Shown: positions 33,709 through 43,692, numbered from the stretch's first letter. The stretch: 64,000 nucleotides of DNA from Microbacterium fluvii (GCF_025515205.1 NZ_JAOPFX010000001.1:1674001-1738000), one strand, 5' to 3'. Program-made: numbers and translations. The notes: generated by a model from the letters alone, not told the origin.

Positions 33709-35369
33709 CCACAGCCACCCATTCCGCCGATCTGCTCGTGATCGGCTGGGGCCTTGCCGGCCTCGTCGCCGCGTCGGAGGCCGCGGCACTCGGCAAGAGG
33801 GTGGTGATCGTCGATCAGGAGCCGCGGACGAACCTCGGCGGCCAGGCCTGGTGGTCGTTCGGCGGGCTGTTCTTCATCGACTCGCCCGAGCAGCGACGCC
33901 TGGGCATCAAGGACTCACTCGAGCTCGCGCGGCAGGACTGGTTCGGCAACGCCGGGTTCGACCGCGAAGAAGACGCCTGGCCGAAGCGGTGGGCCGAGGC
34001 CTATCTGCAGTTCGCGCACACCGAGAAGCGCGCGTGGCTGCGCGAGAAGGGCGTCGGGTTCTTCCCGATCGTCGGGTGGGCCGAGCGCGGCGGCTACACG
34101 GCTCTCGGGCCAGGCAACTCCGTGCCGCGTTTCCACATCACGTGGGGCACCGGGCCGGGACTCGTCGCCCCGTTCCAGGCGGCGGTCGAGAAGGCAGAGG
34201 CCGAGGGTCGCGTCACGATCCTCCCCCGCCACAAGGTCACCGCGATCACGATGGCGGACGGAGTCGTCACCGGCGCCTCCGGAGACGTGCTCGGTGCGTC
34301 GGACGCGCAGCGCGGTGTCGCGACCTCCCGCGAGGTCGTCGGATCGTTCGAGGTGACCGCCGCGGCGACCCTCGTCTCGTCGGGCGGCATCGGCGGCAAC
34401 CACGACCTCGTGCGCAAGCAGTGGCCCGCGCGGCTCGGCACGGCGCCGGAGACCATGATCACCGGGGTGCCCGCCTACGTCGACGGCTCGATGTACCCGG
34501 TCGCCGAGGGCGCGGGGGCACGCCTGATCAACGGCGACCGCATGTGGCACTACGTCGAGGGCATCCAGAACTGGGATCCGGTCTGGCCGCAGCACGGCAT
34601 CCGCATCCTCCCCGGCCCGTCGTCGGTGTGGCTCGATGCCACGGGCACGCGGCTGCCGGTGCCGCTGTTCCCCGGCTTCGACACGCTCGGCACGCTCGCG
34701 CACCTCCGGCAGACCGGCCACGACCACTCCTGGTTCGTGCTGTCGCAGAAGATCATCGAGAAGGAGTTCACCCTCTCGGGGAGCGAGCAGAACCCCGACC
34801 TCACCGGCAAGGACGTACAGCTGCTCGTCAAGTCGCGCCTCGGCAAGGGCGCGTCCGGTCCCGTGCAGGCGTTCATGGACCGAGGTGCCGACTTCGTCGT
34901 GCGCGACACCCTCGACGACCTCATCGCGGGCATGAAAGCACTCCCCGGTGGCGAGGCGCTCGACGGCGATCGCGTGCGACGCGAGGTCGAGGCCCGCGAC
35001 CGCGAGATCGACAACGACTTCACGAAAGACGCACAGATCGCGATGCTGCGGTCGGCGCGCGCGTTCACCGGCGACAAGATCATCCGCACCGCCAAGCCCC
35101 ACCGCATCCTCGATCCCGAGTCGGGGCCGCTCATCGCGGTGAAGCTGCACGTGCTCACCCGCAAGTCGCTCGGCGGCATCGAGACCGACCTCGATGGTCG
35201 CGCGCTCGGCGCCGACGGCGCGCCGATCCCCGGCCTCTACGCCGCGGGCGAGGCCAGCGGCTTCGGCGGCGGCGGCGTGCACGGCTATCGGGCGCTGGAG
35301 GGCACGTTCGTCGGCGGCTGCCTCTTCTCGGGCCGCACGGCGGGCCGCGCCGCCGCTCGCGCCGTCTGA
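33705..35369 (+). CDS. FAD-binding dehydrogenase (KstD/fumarate-reductase-like)
   Basis: A 554-residue flavoprotein of the FAD_binding_2 group. The dinucleotide fold starts DLLVIGWGLAGLVAASEAA, with E/D-type VVIVDQEP; the C-terminal flavin motif is GLYAAGEASGFGGGGVHGYRALEG. Relatives are annotated as FAD-binding dehydrogenases close to 3-ketosteroid delta-1-dehydrogenase, but the substrate is unknown. An AAGGAG site precedes the ATG, which overlaps the globin stop. Confidence 0.9.
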   Translation: MTTATHSADLLVIGWGLAGLVAASEAAALGKRVVIVDQEPRTNLGGQAWWSFGGLFFIDSPEQRRLGIKDSLELARQDWFGNAGFDREEDAWPKRWAEAYLQFAHTEKRAWLREKGVGFFPIVGWAERGGYTALGPGNSVPRFHITWGTGPGLVAPFQAAVEKAEAEGRVTILPRHKVTAITMADGVVTGASGDVLGASDAQRGVATSREVVGSFEVTAAATLVSSGGIGGNHDLVRKQWPARLGTAPETMITGVPAYVDGSMYPVAEGAGARLINGDRMWHYVEGIQNWDPVWPQHGIRILPGPSSVWLDATGTRLPVPLFPGFDTLGTLAHLRQTGHDHSWFVLSQKIIEKEFTLSGSEQNPDLTGKDVQLLVKSRLGKGASGPVQAFMDRGADFVVRDTLDDLIAGMKALPGGEALDGDRVRREVEARDREIDNDFTKDAQIAMLRSARAFTGDKIIRTAKPHRILDPESGPLIAVKLHVLTRKSLGGIETDLDGRALGADGAPIPGLYAAGEASGFGGGGVHGYRALEGTFVGGCLFSGRTAGRAAARAV

Positions 35370-35407
35370 GCCCTGGCTCGCGGCTGCGGCTCGGTCCCGG
35401 GCAGCTC

Positions 35408-35427
35408 GGTCGCACTAAAGTGCGACC
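35408..35427. repeat. Palindrome GGTCGCACTAAAGTGCGACC
   Basis: Nine-bp perfect arms around AA. A near copy with one change (GGTCGCACTAAAGGGCGACC) lies at 35535-35554. Confidence 0.7.
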
Positions 35428-35440
35428 CCCGCCGGGCGCC

Positions 35441-35520
35441 GGTCGCACAACCCGCGAGCTGCGCCCCCATAAGCCGCAGGTACTGAGACCGCGCCCCGAG
35501 GCGGGTCGCACAACCCGCGA
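35441..35520. repeat. Two direct copies of GGTCGCACAACCCGCGA
   Basis: Identical 17-base copies at 35441-35457 and 35504-35520 share their first eight bases with the palindromic units on either side, as if recombined half-elements. Confidence 0.65.
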
Positions 35521-35523
35521 TTT

Positions 35524-35565
35524 CCCCGACCGCCGGTCGCACTAAAGGGCGACCGGCGGTCGGGG
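35524..35565. terminator. Strong hairpin between FAD dehydrogenase and minus-strand gene
   Basis: Perfect 17-bp stem (35524-35540 with 35549-35565) and eight-base loop that embeds the fourth repeat unit. Lies between convergent genes and may terminate both. Confidence 0.65.
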
Positions 35566-35676
35566 CGCACGCCGCCGCTCACCGTGGTTCGCCGACTCAG
35601 GTGTCGGACGGGTGGGGCGGATGCTGCGTGCCGTGCCGTCCGAGCAGACACTGGCCCCGCCGATCCGACGGCTGGG

Positions 35677-36351
35677 TCAGTCCGCCGCGCCCGTGGTGCG
35701 CACGGGGGTCAGCCCGACCCGCTGCGGACCGCGCACGAGCACGTGCCCCCTGGCGAGGGTGAAGCGGGTCCAGACGCCGGACGACAGCATCCGCGCGTCT
35801 TCCTCTCCGCCGATGAAGCCCATCGCGAAGGCGGCGAAGGCCGCCCCGAGCGGGCGGCCGGCGAGCTCGGCGTCGGGCGCGCCCCACACGTCGGCGCGCA
35901 CGATGCGCACGACGTCGTCGCCGGGGTCGGCCGGAAGCGCCTCGGCGACCGCCGCGATCCCCCACTGGGCACGGGAGGCCAGCGTCGCGGCGGGCACGGC
36001 GCCGACAGGCTCCCAGCCGCCGCGCGGCGGAGAGACGCCGGCCCACGCGGGCGCGAGCCCCGCCTCGGGCAGTACGAGCGCCGCGGCATCGTCGGCGGCC
36101 GCGCTCAGCGACGCCGCGTCGACCACGAGGTCGCACACGAGTTCGGGGTCGACCTGCAGTGCGCGCATCGCCAGCACCGTCGGGGTCGCGTCGAACAGTC
36201 CGCGCGGCGCGAGGGGAGCTGCGGTGAGCACGATCGTGCCGGCCTCGGCGCGCAGCCGCACCGAGCCGTCGCCCACCGTGCGCGCGCGCCCCGCGAAGGT
36301 GAGCACGTCATGCGCGGAGGCCGCATCGGGAAAGATCAGGCGCTCGGACAC
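35677..36351 (-). CDS. Conserved-looking hypothetical protein
   Basis: A soluble 224-residue protein (MSERLIFPDAASAHDVLTFAGRAR...) with no signal peptide or membrane helix. I do not recognise a family or active site; the sequence looks structured, alternating Ala-rich strands and helices. The GTG start at 36351 is chosen because a TAGTTT -10 (36364-36359) would start transcription one base before it. It is divergent from a thioesterase with only 18 bp between start codons. Confidence 0.7.
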   Translation of the reverse strand: MSERLIFPDAASAHDVLTFAGRARTVGDGSVRLRAEAGTIVLTAAPLAPRGLFDATPTVLAMRALQVDPELVCDLVVDAASLSAAADDAAALVLPEAGLAPAWAGVSPPRGGWEPVGAVPAATLASRAQWGIAAVAEALPADPGDDVVRIVRADVWGAPDAELAGRPLGAAFAAFAMGFIGGEEDARMLSSGVWTRFTLARGHVLVRGPQRVGLTPVRTTGAAD

Positions 36352-36357
36352 CCGCCC

Positions 36358-36364
36358 TAAACTA
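36358..36364. promoter_or_regulatory. Symmetric bidirectional -10 heptamer TAAACTA
   Basis: Plus strand TAAACT (36358-36363) leads to a start exactly at GTG 36370; minus strand TAGTTT (36364-36359) leads to 36352 beside GTG 36351. Both divergent genes would be leaderless. Confidence 0.65.
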
Positions 36365-36369
36365 CCAAG

Positions 36370-37254
36370 GTGACCGCCTCGCCCGAACTCGACCCCGTCG
36401 GAGCCCTGCTGCGGGTGCTCGACCTCTCGGGGTCGGACGCCCGCACCACCGAAGACATCTTCACCGGGCAGTCGCAGGCCATGCCCCTCGGCCGCGTGTA
36501 CGGCGGACAGGTGCTCGCCCAGGCGATCGTCGCGGCCGGTCGCACGACGGCACCCGACCGCGTGGTGCACTCGATGCACGGCTACTTCCTGCGCCCAGGC
36601 GACTCGTCGCAGGGAATCACCTTCGCCGTCGACCGCATCCACGACGGCCGCTCGTTCTCGACGAGGCGCACGCAGGCGTTCCAGGACGGCGTGCCGATCT
36701 TCTCGATGATCTCCTCGTTCCAGGACGAGGACCCGGGGCTCGAGCACCAGCAGGACCGTCCAGAGGGGATCCCCGAACCCGACGACCTGCCCGATCTCGA
36801 GGATCACCTCACCGGGCTCCACCCCGTCTCACGGCGCCTCTTCACCGACCGGCCCGCCGATGTGCGCCACGTGCCGTCGCCGATCTATGTCGCCGTCGAC
36901 GGCGAGCGGGTGCCTCGCCAGGCGGTGTGGATGCGGATCCGCCGCGCTCTCCCCGACGACCCCGCGATCCATCGTGCCGCCCTCGCCTATCTCAGCGACC
37001 TCACCATCCAGGAATCGATCCTGCGCGCCCACGGCGTGCCGTGGTCGACCCCGGGGCTCAAGGTCGCGAGCCTCGACCACGCCATGTGGTGGCATCGCCC
37101 TGGGCGCGTGGACGAGTGGATCCTCTATGTGCAGGAATCCCCCAGCGCCCGCGGCGGGCGGGGGCTGGCGACCGGGCGCATCTACACGCGCGAGGGGATG
37201 CTGATCGCCAGCGTCGCCCAGGAGGTCATGGTCAGGGTGCCAGAGGCGGAGTGA
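36370..37254 (+). CDS. tesB: Acyl-CoA thioesterase II (TesB type)
   Basis: Double hot-dog thioesterase of 294 residues hydrolysing medium and long acyl-CoAs. The N-terminal half shows GRVYGGQVLAQAIVAA and VHSMHGYFLRPGD; the C-terminal half shows SLDHAMWWHRP with the catalytic-site Asp and WILYVQESPSA. Leaderless GTG start at 36370. Followed convergently by a second, single-hot-dog thioesterase six-base stop to stop; no terminator visible. Confidence 0.94.
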   Translation: MTASPELDPVGALLRVLDLSGSDARTTEDIFTGQSQAMPLGRVYGGQVLAQAIVAAGRTTAPDRVVHSMHGYFLRPGDSSQGITFAVDRIHDGRSFSTRRTQAFQDGVPIFSMISSFQDEDPGLEHQQDRPEGIPEPDDLPDLEDHLTGLHPVSRRLFTDRPADVRHVPSPIYVAVDGERVPRQAVWMRIRRALPDDPAIHRAALAYLSDLTIQESILRAHGVPWSTPGLKVASLDHAMWWHRPGRVDEWILYVQESPSARGGRGLATGRIYTREGMLIASVAQEVMVRVPEAE

Positions 37255-37765
37255 TCAGCTGCGGTGGGCGTGACGGATCGGCTCGCCCAGGTACGGCTCC
37301 CAGGCCGTGCGCTCGACGTCGCTGAGCCGCTGCGGGCGCCCGGTGGCAGCATCCACCTTCACGACGACCGTCGTCGCGCGCGCATACACCGTCTGTCCTT
37401 CGGCGCCCGCCGTCTCGATCGGGCTGCAGACCTCGTAGCAGACCTCGATGCTCGAACCGCCGAGCTTGCCGAACCACAGCTGCACGTCGAGCGGGTCGCG
37501 CTGATACGGCACCGGCGCGAGGTACTCGATCTCCTGCCTGGCGATGAGAGTGAGGGTGCCCACCGCCAGTCCCGACTCGATGACGGCTGTGGGCGGCGCC
37601 GTCTCGCCCGGCTGCGGCAGCCAGAAGGCGCGCACGCGCGCCTCTTCGAGCAGCTTCAGCATCGACGTGTTGTTGACGTGGTTGAACGCGTCGAGGTCTC
37701 CCCATCGCAGGTGGATGGGGATGTGGAGTCGCCCATGGGGCCCGATGACTGAGCCTGCCGAAGGA

Positions 37766-37773
<8 letters not shown>
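37255..37773 (-). CDS. 4HBT-type acyl-CoA thioesterase
   Basis: Single hot-dog protein of 172 residues: LRWGDLDAFNHVNNTSMLKLLEEAR is the YbgC/4HBT active-site region with the catalytic Asp. The only start codon upstream of the domain is GTG 37773, overlapping the ettA stop (GTGACTGA). The first 14 residues are encoded by a REP-like sequence (GATCCTTCGGCAGGCTCAG), so this N-terminus looks acquired by repeat insertion. Coupled to ettA. Confidence 0.88.
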
Positions 37774-39445
<1,672 letters not shown>

Positions 39446-39520
39446 GGGTGGAACGAACTCCTCTGAGCGACGACGTCAGCCTCCAAGCCTACCGCCGCCC
39501 GGCGGACTCCCCCGCCGGGA

Positions 39521-40042
39521 TCACCAGTCGATGGGGCGCGTCTGACCGAGCAGGCAGGCGCCGCCCGCGAGCCCGGGCAGCACCACGGTGACGGGATCGC
39601 CGGTCGCGGGCCCCACCTGGCCAACGAGGCACTCGTCGCCCCAGCGCACCGAGAACTGGATGCTCTCGGCCGGGTTGCCCACCGTCGACTCGTCTTCGGT
39701 GACCTGCATGGCCGATTTGTCGAACCCGGCTTTCACCAGGGCATTGATGTAGGCGCGGCCCTTGACCTTGTCATCGCCCTTCCACACCTTCGCGACGACC
39801 GCCGTGAACAGCGGCAGGTTGTCGTTCGCCGTGCCGTCGGCGACGAAGACCGGGCCGGTCGGGGTCGGCGTGGGCGTCGGGGTGTCGCTCGCGGTCGCGG
39901 AGGGCGTCGCGGCGGCCGTGGATGCCGTCGGCTGCGGCGTCGCCGAGCATGCCGCGAGTCCGAACACGAGCAGTGCGGCCACCGACGACGCGAGCAGCGG
40001 CACGGCGACGATCGGGCGTCGGGTCGGGGGGCGACGGGGCAC
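39521..40042 (-). CDS. Secreted lipoprotein, DUF6993-like
   Basis: A 173-residue protein with an N-terminal signal and lipobox (FGLAACSA; Cys about 32), a Thr/Pro-rich linker, then a domain ending ...GGACLLGQTRPIDW. It resembles a Microbacteriaceae family I recall as DUF6993; function unknown. The C-terminal domain has two Cys (ECLVGQ and GACLLG) that could pair outside the cell. GTG start at 40042 is leaderless after TAGACT (40054-40049). Confidence 0.82.
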   Translation of the reverse strand: MPRRPPTRRPIVAVPLLASSVAALLVFGLAACSATPQPTASTAAATPSATASDTPTPTPTPTGPVFVADGTANDNLPLFTAVVAKVWKGDDKVKGRAYINALVKAGFDKSAMQVTEDESTVGNPAESIQFSVRWGDECLVGQVGPATGDPVTVVLPGLAGGACLLGQTRPIDW

Positions 40043-40048
40043 GAGTCG

Positions 40049-40054
40049 AGTCTA
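40049..40054 (-). promoter_or_regulatory. -10 element (TAGACT) of leaderless lipoprotein gene
   Basis: Minus strand; six bases before the GTG at 40042. Confidence 0.6.
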
Positions 40055-40081
40055 CGTGCCGAGGTGGTGGTCTCCCCTCGG

Positions 40082-40651
40082 TCAGAACGGCACCGTCTCG
40101 GGCTCGGGATCGCGCGCGGCTTCGCGCTCGGGTTCGGGGGTCGGCGGCTCTGCCGGTGCGCCGCCGGTCGATGCAGCCGGCATCGGCTCGGCGCCAGGCA
40201 CGGCCCACCCGGCGGCCCCGCCCGCATCGGGCGCTCCTGGCACCGCCGGCGTCGCCCACGCGTCGGTGGGCGACGCCGGCGCGGCGCCTGTGGGCGGGGC
40301 GTCTCGGGTGAACAGCGTCGTGCCCCACAGCAGGTCGTGGCCGACGGCATCGGCGTCGATGTCGACCGAGGTGCCGTGCTTGTCACCGGCCTCCCAGTCC
40401 CGGATGCGCAGACGCCCGGTCACGATGACGCGCTCGCCCTTGCGCAGCGACGCGAAGGAGTGGTCGGCGAGGGCGCGGTAGGTCGACACCGAGTACCAGT
40501 TGGTGTCGCCGTCGCTCCAGGCTCCAGTAGCCCTGTCTTGCACCCGCTGGGTGCTCGCCAATCGGAAGGAGGTGATGGTCACGCCGTTCTGCGATCGACG
40601 GAAGTGGGGGTCTGTCGCGATGTTGCCGACGATGGTGATGGAATCCGACAT
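40082..40651 (-). CDS. ssb: Single-stranded DNA-binding protein, second SSB type
   Basis: OB-fold protein of 189 residues. The OB core (about 1-110) has ITIVGNIATDPHFRRSQNG, NWYSVSTYRALADH and GERVIVTGRLRIRDW. The linker is Pro/Ala/Gly-rich and the end PETVPF resembles the acidic SSB tip but is weaker. Its place away from rpsF/rpsR suggests it is the accessory paralogue (SsbB-like), not the housekeeping SSB; I infer this from context. Long structured leader upstream. Confidence 0.88.
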   Translation of the reverse strand: MSDSITIVGNIATDPHFRRSQNGVTITSFRLASTQRVQDRATGAWSDGDTNWYSVSTYRALADHSFASLRKGERVIVTGRLRIRDWEAGDKHGTSVDIDADAVGHDLLWGTTLFTRDAPPTGAAPASPTDAWATPAVPGAPDAGGAAGWAVPGAEPMPAASTGGAPAEPPTPEPEREAARDPEPETVPF

Positions 40652-40694
40652 GGGATGCGCCTCTCGGTGTGCGTGGGCCGGGTTGGGAGTCACC

Positions 40695-40729
40695 GCATCG
40701 GCGCCTGCGTGCCCGTCAGGCGCCGATGC
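40695..40729. promoter_or_regulatory. Long hairpin in the ssb upstream region
   Basis: Perfect 13-bp arms GCATCGGCGCCTG (40695-40707) and complement (40717-40729), nine-base loop. Both flanking genes point away, so it is not a normal terminator; it may be structure in the ssb leader. Confidence 0.5.
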
Positions 40730-40904
40730 CCCTCCAGGGTGCGCGTGCCGACGCATCCGTGGGGCGCCGGAGGCGGGATTCGGGCAGAGCGCGGCAGAAC
40801 CCGTCGTTGGGGAGGAGCAGGCACCGCCCGACCGTGTGCGCCGCCGGCGCCCACGGGCGCGGCGATGTCGGAGGTCGCCCGTAGCGTCGTGGGCGAGGAG
40901 GACC

Positions 40905-41168
40905 ATGAGCACACTCACCATCCGGGCACTGCAGTCGGCGCCCGAACTCACCCGCAACCGCACGGTGCGCCTGGCCGCCGCCGGCCCGCAGCTGTGGCGC
41001 GTGCTGGGCCCCGATGCGCGCGTGATCGGCCACCTGCACCGCCTCGCCCACGCCGACGGCACGCGCTTTCGCGCCCGGCGCTTCCACGAGGGCGCGCGGG
41101 CGTTCCTCGATCTCGGCGACTTCTGGTCGGCCGACGACGCCGTCGACTGCCTGCGCCTGACCCGCTGA
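40905..41168 (+). CDS. Small hypothetical protein
   Basis: 87 residues (MSTLTIRALQSAPELTRNRTV...), basic, ending DDAVDCLRLTR. A GGAGGA site lies just before the ATG, which supports a real gene. I do not recognise the family. Its stop abuts the convergent MocR stop. Confidence 0.68.
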   Translation: MSTLTIRALQSAPELTRNRTVRLAAAGPQLWRVLGPDARVIGHLHRLAHADGTRFRARRFHEGARAFLDLGDFWSADDAVDCLRLTR

Positions 41169-42590
41169 TCAGACGACGGCGTCGTACAGCTCGTGCACGG
41201 CCACCGGCGCGCCGGAGCGCACCCGCTGCCAGCTCTGCTCGAGCACCGCGACGGCCCGCACGAGTTCGTCGGCGGGTGCGGTGAACGGCAGCCGGAGGTG
41301 CCTCTCGTATCCGCCGTCGACCGAGAAGCGCGGACCCGCGCTCAAGAGCACCCCGTCGGACCGTGCCGCCATCACGAGCGCCGAGCTCAGCGGCGCGTCG
41401 AGCTCCACCCACAGCGACACACCGCCGTCGGTGTGCGGCACCCGCCAGCGCGGCAGGTGCTCGGCCAGCGCCGCGCTCAGGGCGTCTCTGCCTTCACGCA
41501 GCACGTGGGCGCGTTGCGCGACGATCTGCGGATGCTGTGCGAACAGCGCCGCGGCCACGGCCTGGTCGAACTCGGGTGTGCCCAGATCGTGCGCCGAGCG
41601 GGCCGCCACCAACCGTCGGATCACGTCGCGCTCCGCCCGGATCCACCCCACCCGCAGGCCGCCCCAGACCGTCTTGCCGAGCGAGCCCAGGCGCACGACG
41701 CCGGTCGGATCGCCGTCGAAGCCCGCACGCACGGGCCCCCGATCGATGTCGAGCTCGGCGGTCGTCTCGTCGATGACCAGCATCGTGCCTGCCCGTTCGG
41801 CCGCCGTCTGCACGGCCGCGCGCTCCTGGTCGGTCATCGAGCGGCCGGTCGGGTTGTGGAAGTCGGGCATGAGGTAGGCCAGCACGGGCAGCGTGCGCGC
41901 AAAGGCCTGCTCCATGCGATCGAGGTCCCACCCGGCATCCGTCGTCACCGGCACCCCGACGAGCCTTGCTCCGGCGCGCTGCAGCGCTTCGGCCGCGTGC
42001 GGATAGGTGGGCGTCTCGATCAGCGCACGGTCGGCGCGGCCGAGCATCACGGTCGCGAGCAGATGGATCGCGCTCTGCGCTCCCGTCGTGACCATCACTT
42101 CGGTGGGATCGGTCGCGATCCCCCTCGCCGAGTAATGCGCCGCGATCGCCTCACGCAGCTCTGGCGCCCCCACGACGTCGTATCCGACCCGCGAGATGAG
42201 GGCGGCCGACGAGGAGGCGACCTCGGCGAACACTCCGGCCAGTCCCGGCCAGGCCGGAGGACTCGCCTGCTGCAGGTCGATCGCCCCGGGGAACGGAGTG
42301 GCTCGCCCGGGCACGCGGTCGCGAGAGGGCAGCGTCACGCTCCCCGATCCGCGCACGCTGTCGATGTGACCCGTCTCGCGCAGGCTCCGATAGGCGGCGG
42401 TGACGGTGCTGCGGCTGACCCCCAATGCCGCCGACAGCTCTCTCTCGGCCGGCAGTGCGGTGCGGGGAGCGAGCCGATTGTCCAGGCACAGCAGGCGGAT
42501 GCCGTCGGCGAGCGCCTCGTAGGCGGGTTCGCGCGTGCGCCACCCGCCGAGGGCTGCCGAGAGAGCACGCGCGGAGATGCGGTAGTCCAT
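41169..42590 (-). CDS. MocR/PdxR-type PLP-binding regulator (GntR + aminotransferase)
   Basis: A 473-residue fusion of an N-terminal GntR winged helix (about 15-85: LPAERELSAALGVSRSTVTAAYRSL) and a class I aminotransferase fold with PLP Lys306 in SLGKTVWGG. Such proteins sense PLP or amine adducts and activate neighbouring genes. It is divergent from a YczE-like membrane protein, an arrangement known for the YczR subgroup of MocR regulators. Start 42590 lies one base after the position expected from a TAGGCT -10 (42603-42598). Confidence 0.93.
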   Translation of the reverse strand: MDYRISARALSAALGGWRTREPAYEALADGIRLLCLDNRLAPRTALPAERELSAALGVSRSTVTAAYRSLRETGHIDSVRGSGSVTLPSRDRVPGRATPFPGAIDLQQASPPAWPGLAGVFAEVASSSAALISRVGYDVVGAPELREAIAAHYSARGIATDPTEVMVTTGAQSAIHLLATVMLGRADRALIETPTYPHAAEALQRAGARLVGVPVTTDAGWDLDRMEQAFARTLPVLAYLMPDFHNPTGRSMTDQERAAVQTAAERAGTMLVIDETTAELDIDRGPVRAGFDGDPTGVVRLGSLGKTVWGGLRVGWIRAERDVIRRLVAARSAHDLGTPEFDQAVAAALFAQHPQIVAQRAHVLREGRDALSAALAEHLPRWRVPHTDGGVSLWVELDAPLSSALVMAARSDGVLLSAGPRFSVDGGYERHLRLPFTAPADELVRAVAVLEQSWQRVRSGAPVAVHELYDAVV

Positions 42591-42608
42591 GCAGACCAGC
42601 CTACGCAG

Positions 42609-42644
42609 ATTGGCCTGATAAGCGTAGGCCAATTCTGCGATTGG
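42609..42644. promoter_or_regulatory. Operator-like repeats between mocR and yczE genes
   Basis: ATTGGCCT (42609-42616) and AGGCCAAT (42626-42633) form perfect 8-bp arms; ATTGG recurs at 42640-42644, 31 bp (three turns) from the first. MocR-family proteins often need both inverted and direct repeats. Confidence 0.55.
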
Positions 42645-42652
42645 ATGGGCTC

Positions 42653-43264
42653 ATGACACGGAGGATCGTCCAGCTTCTCGTCGGCCTGGTGCTGTTCGGC
42701 ATCGGCTGCGCACTGACCGTCGAGGCGGGGCTGGGCGTGGACCCGTGGACCGTGCTCGCACAGGGCATCTCACTGCGCACCGGCATCGGCATCGGCTGGG
42801 TCGCCAACATCCTCGGCGCCATCGTGCTGCTGGCCTGGATTCCGCTGCGCCAGAAGCCGGGTGCGGGCACGATCGCCAACATCCTCCTCGTCGGCACGAG
42901 CATGCAGTTCGCACTCGACGTGCTGCCGGTCGCATCGGGCTTCGGCTGGCAGCTGCTCACGGTGCTCGCCGGCATCTGCCTGGTCGCCCTGGCCTCCGGC
43001 CTCTACATCGGCGCGCGGTTCGGCCCAGGACCCCGCGACGGCCTCATGACCGGGCTGAACTCCCGCTTCGGCTGGCCGATCTGGCGCAGCCGCGCCATCG
43101 TCGAGATCACCGTGCTCGTGATCGGATGGATGCTGGGCGGCACCGTAGGCCTGGGCACCGTGCTGTTCGCCGCCCTCATCGGGCCGCTCGTGCACGTCGC
43201 ACTGCCGCTGTTCGACACGCGTCCGCGGGCCACCGCATCCGCCTCCGTCGCCGCGGAGGCCTGA
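42653..43264 (+). CDS. YczE/YyaS/YitT-family membrane protein
   Basis: A 203-residue inner-membrane protein with about five helices; RRIVQLLVGLVLFGIGCALTVEAGLGVDPW and ARFGPGPRDGLMTGL are family landmarks. Function unproven; a transport role tied to its MocR partner is proposed for relatives. TTGGAT (42641-42646) lies six bases before the ATG and may be a non-ideal -10 for a leaderless mRNA. Confidence 0.9.
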   Translation: MTRRIVQLLVGLVLFGIGCALTVEAGLGVDPWTVLAQGISLRTGIGIGWVANILGAIVLLAWIPLRQKPGAGTIANILLVGTSMQFALDVLPVASGFGWQLLTVLAGICLVALASGLYIGARFGPGPRDGLMTGLNSRFGWPIWRSRAIVEITVLVIGWMLGGTVGLGTVLFAALIGPLVHVALPLFDTRPRATASASVAAEA

Positions 43265-43282
43265 GGGGCGTCGCGTCGACGC

Positions 43283-43498
43283 TCAGTGCTCCTGGAATCG
43301 CGGCCAGTCGCTCCCAGGGGGCATGTGCGCGTGGAGGGCGCTCTTGGCGACCTCCATGGTCGGATAGGTGCCCGTCGAGGCGTCGGCACCCGCCATCGTG
43401 ACGGTGTAGCCCTCCTCGGACTTCCTGATCGTCCCTGCCACCGCACCGCCAGAGCCATAGGCGAGCCAGAGGGCGTGGTGGGTCTCGGTCGTGCTCAT
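43283..43498 (-). CDS. Small conserved hypothetical protein
   Basis: 71 residues: MSTTETHHALWLAYGSGGAVAGTIRKSEEGYTVTM..., a compact beta-rich fold. I recall close relatives across Microbacteriaceae without known function. GGAAGGAG lies at good spacing before the ATG. Convergent with the YczE gene. Confidence 0.8.
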   Translation of the reverse strand: MSTTETHHALWLAYGSGGAVAGTIRKSEEGYTVTMAGADASTGTYPTMEVAKSALHAHMPPGSDWPRFQEH

Positions 43499-43548
43499 GG
43501 GAACTCCTTCCGATGTGAACGACGGTACGCCGTGTCGCCAGACGGCGC

Positions 43549-43554
43549 TAGGCT
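43549..43554 (+). promoter_or_regulatory. -10 element (TAGGCT) for tRNA-Arg
   Basis: Fourteen bases before the mature tRNA 5' end, giving a short trimmed leader. Confidence 0.5.
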
Positions 43555-43567
43555 GGTCGCACCCCAT

Positions 43568-43640
43568 CCCTCCGTAGCTCAGGGGACAGAGCGAGCGGTT
43601 TCTACCCGCAAGGTCGGGGGTTCGAATCCTCCCGGGGGGG
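43568..43640 (+). tRNA. tRNA-Arg (anticodon UCU)
   Basis: 73-nt cloverleaf: acceptor CCCTCCG/CGGGGGG with one G-U pair, anticodon loop TTTCTAC giving UCU, T-loop TTCGAAT, discriminator G. The 27-43 pair is A-A, a mild irregularity. Confidence 0.94.
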
Positions 43641-43692
43641 CTCGCACTGTGCGCCGGCAGCATCCGCACCGGTCGCTCCACGAGAGGAACAC

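Larger units (their letters stand above)
35370..35676. other. 307-bp intergenic gap with palindromic repeat mosaic
   Basis: No gene recognised. Contains four copies of the word GGTCGCAC (35408, 35441, 35504, 35535), arranged as two palindromic and two fused-half units, and one strong hairpin. See separate entries. Confidence 0.7.

Noticed and set aside
35524..35565. Riboswitch
   Set aside because: A single long hairpin between convergent genes; terminator or repeat is the simpler reading.
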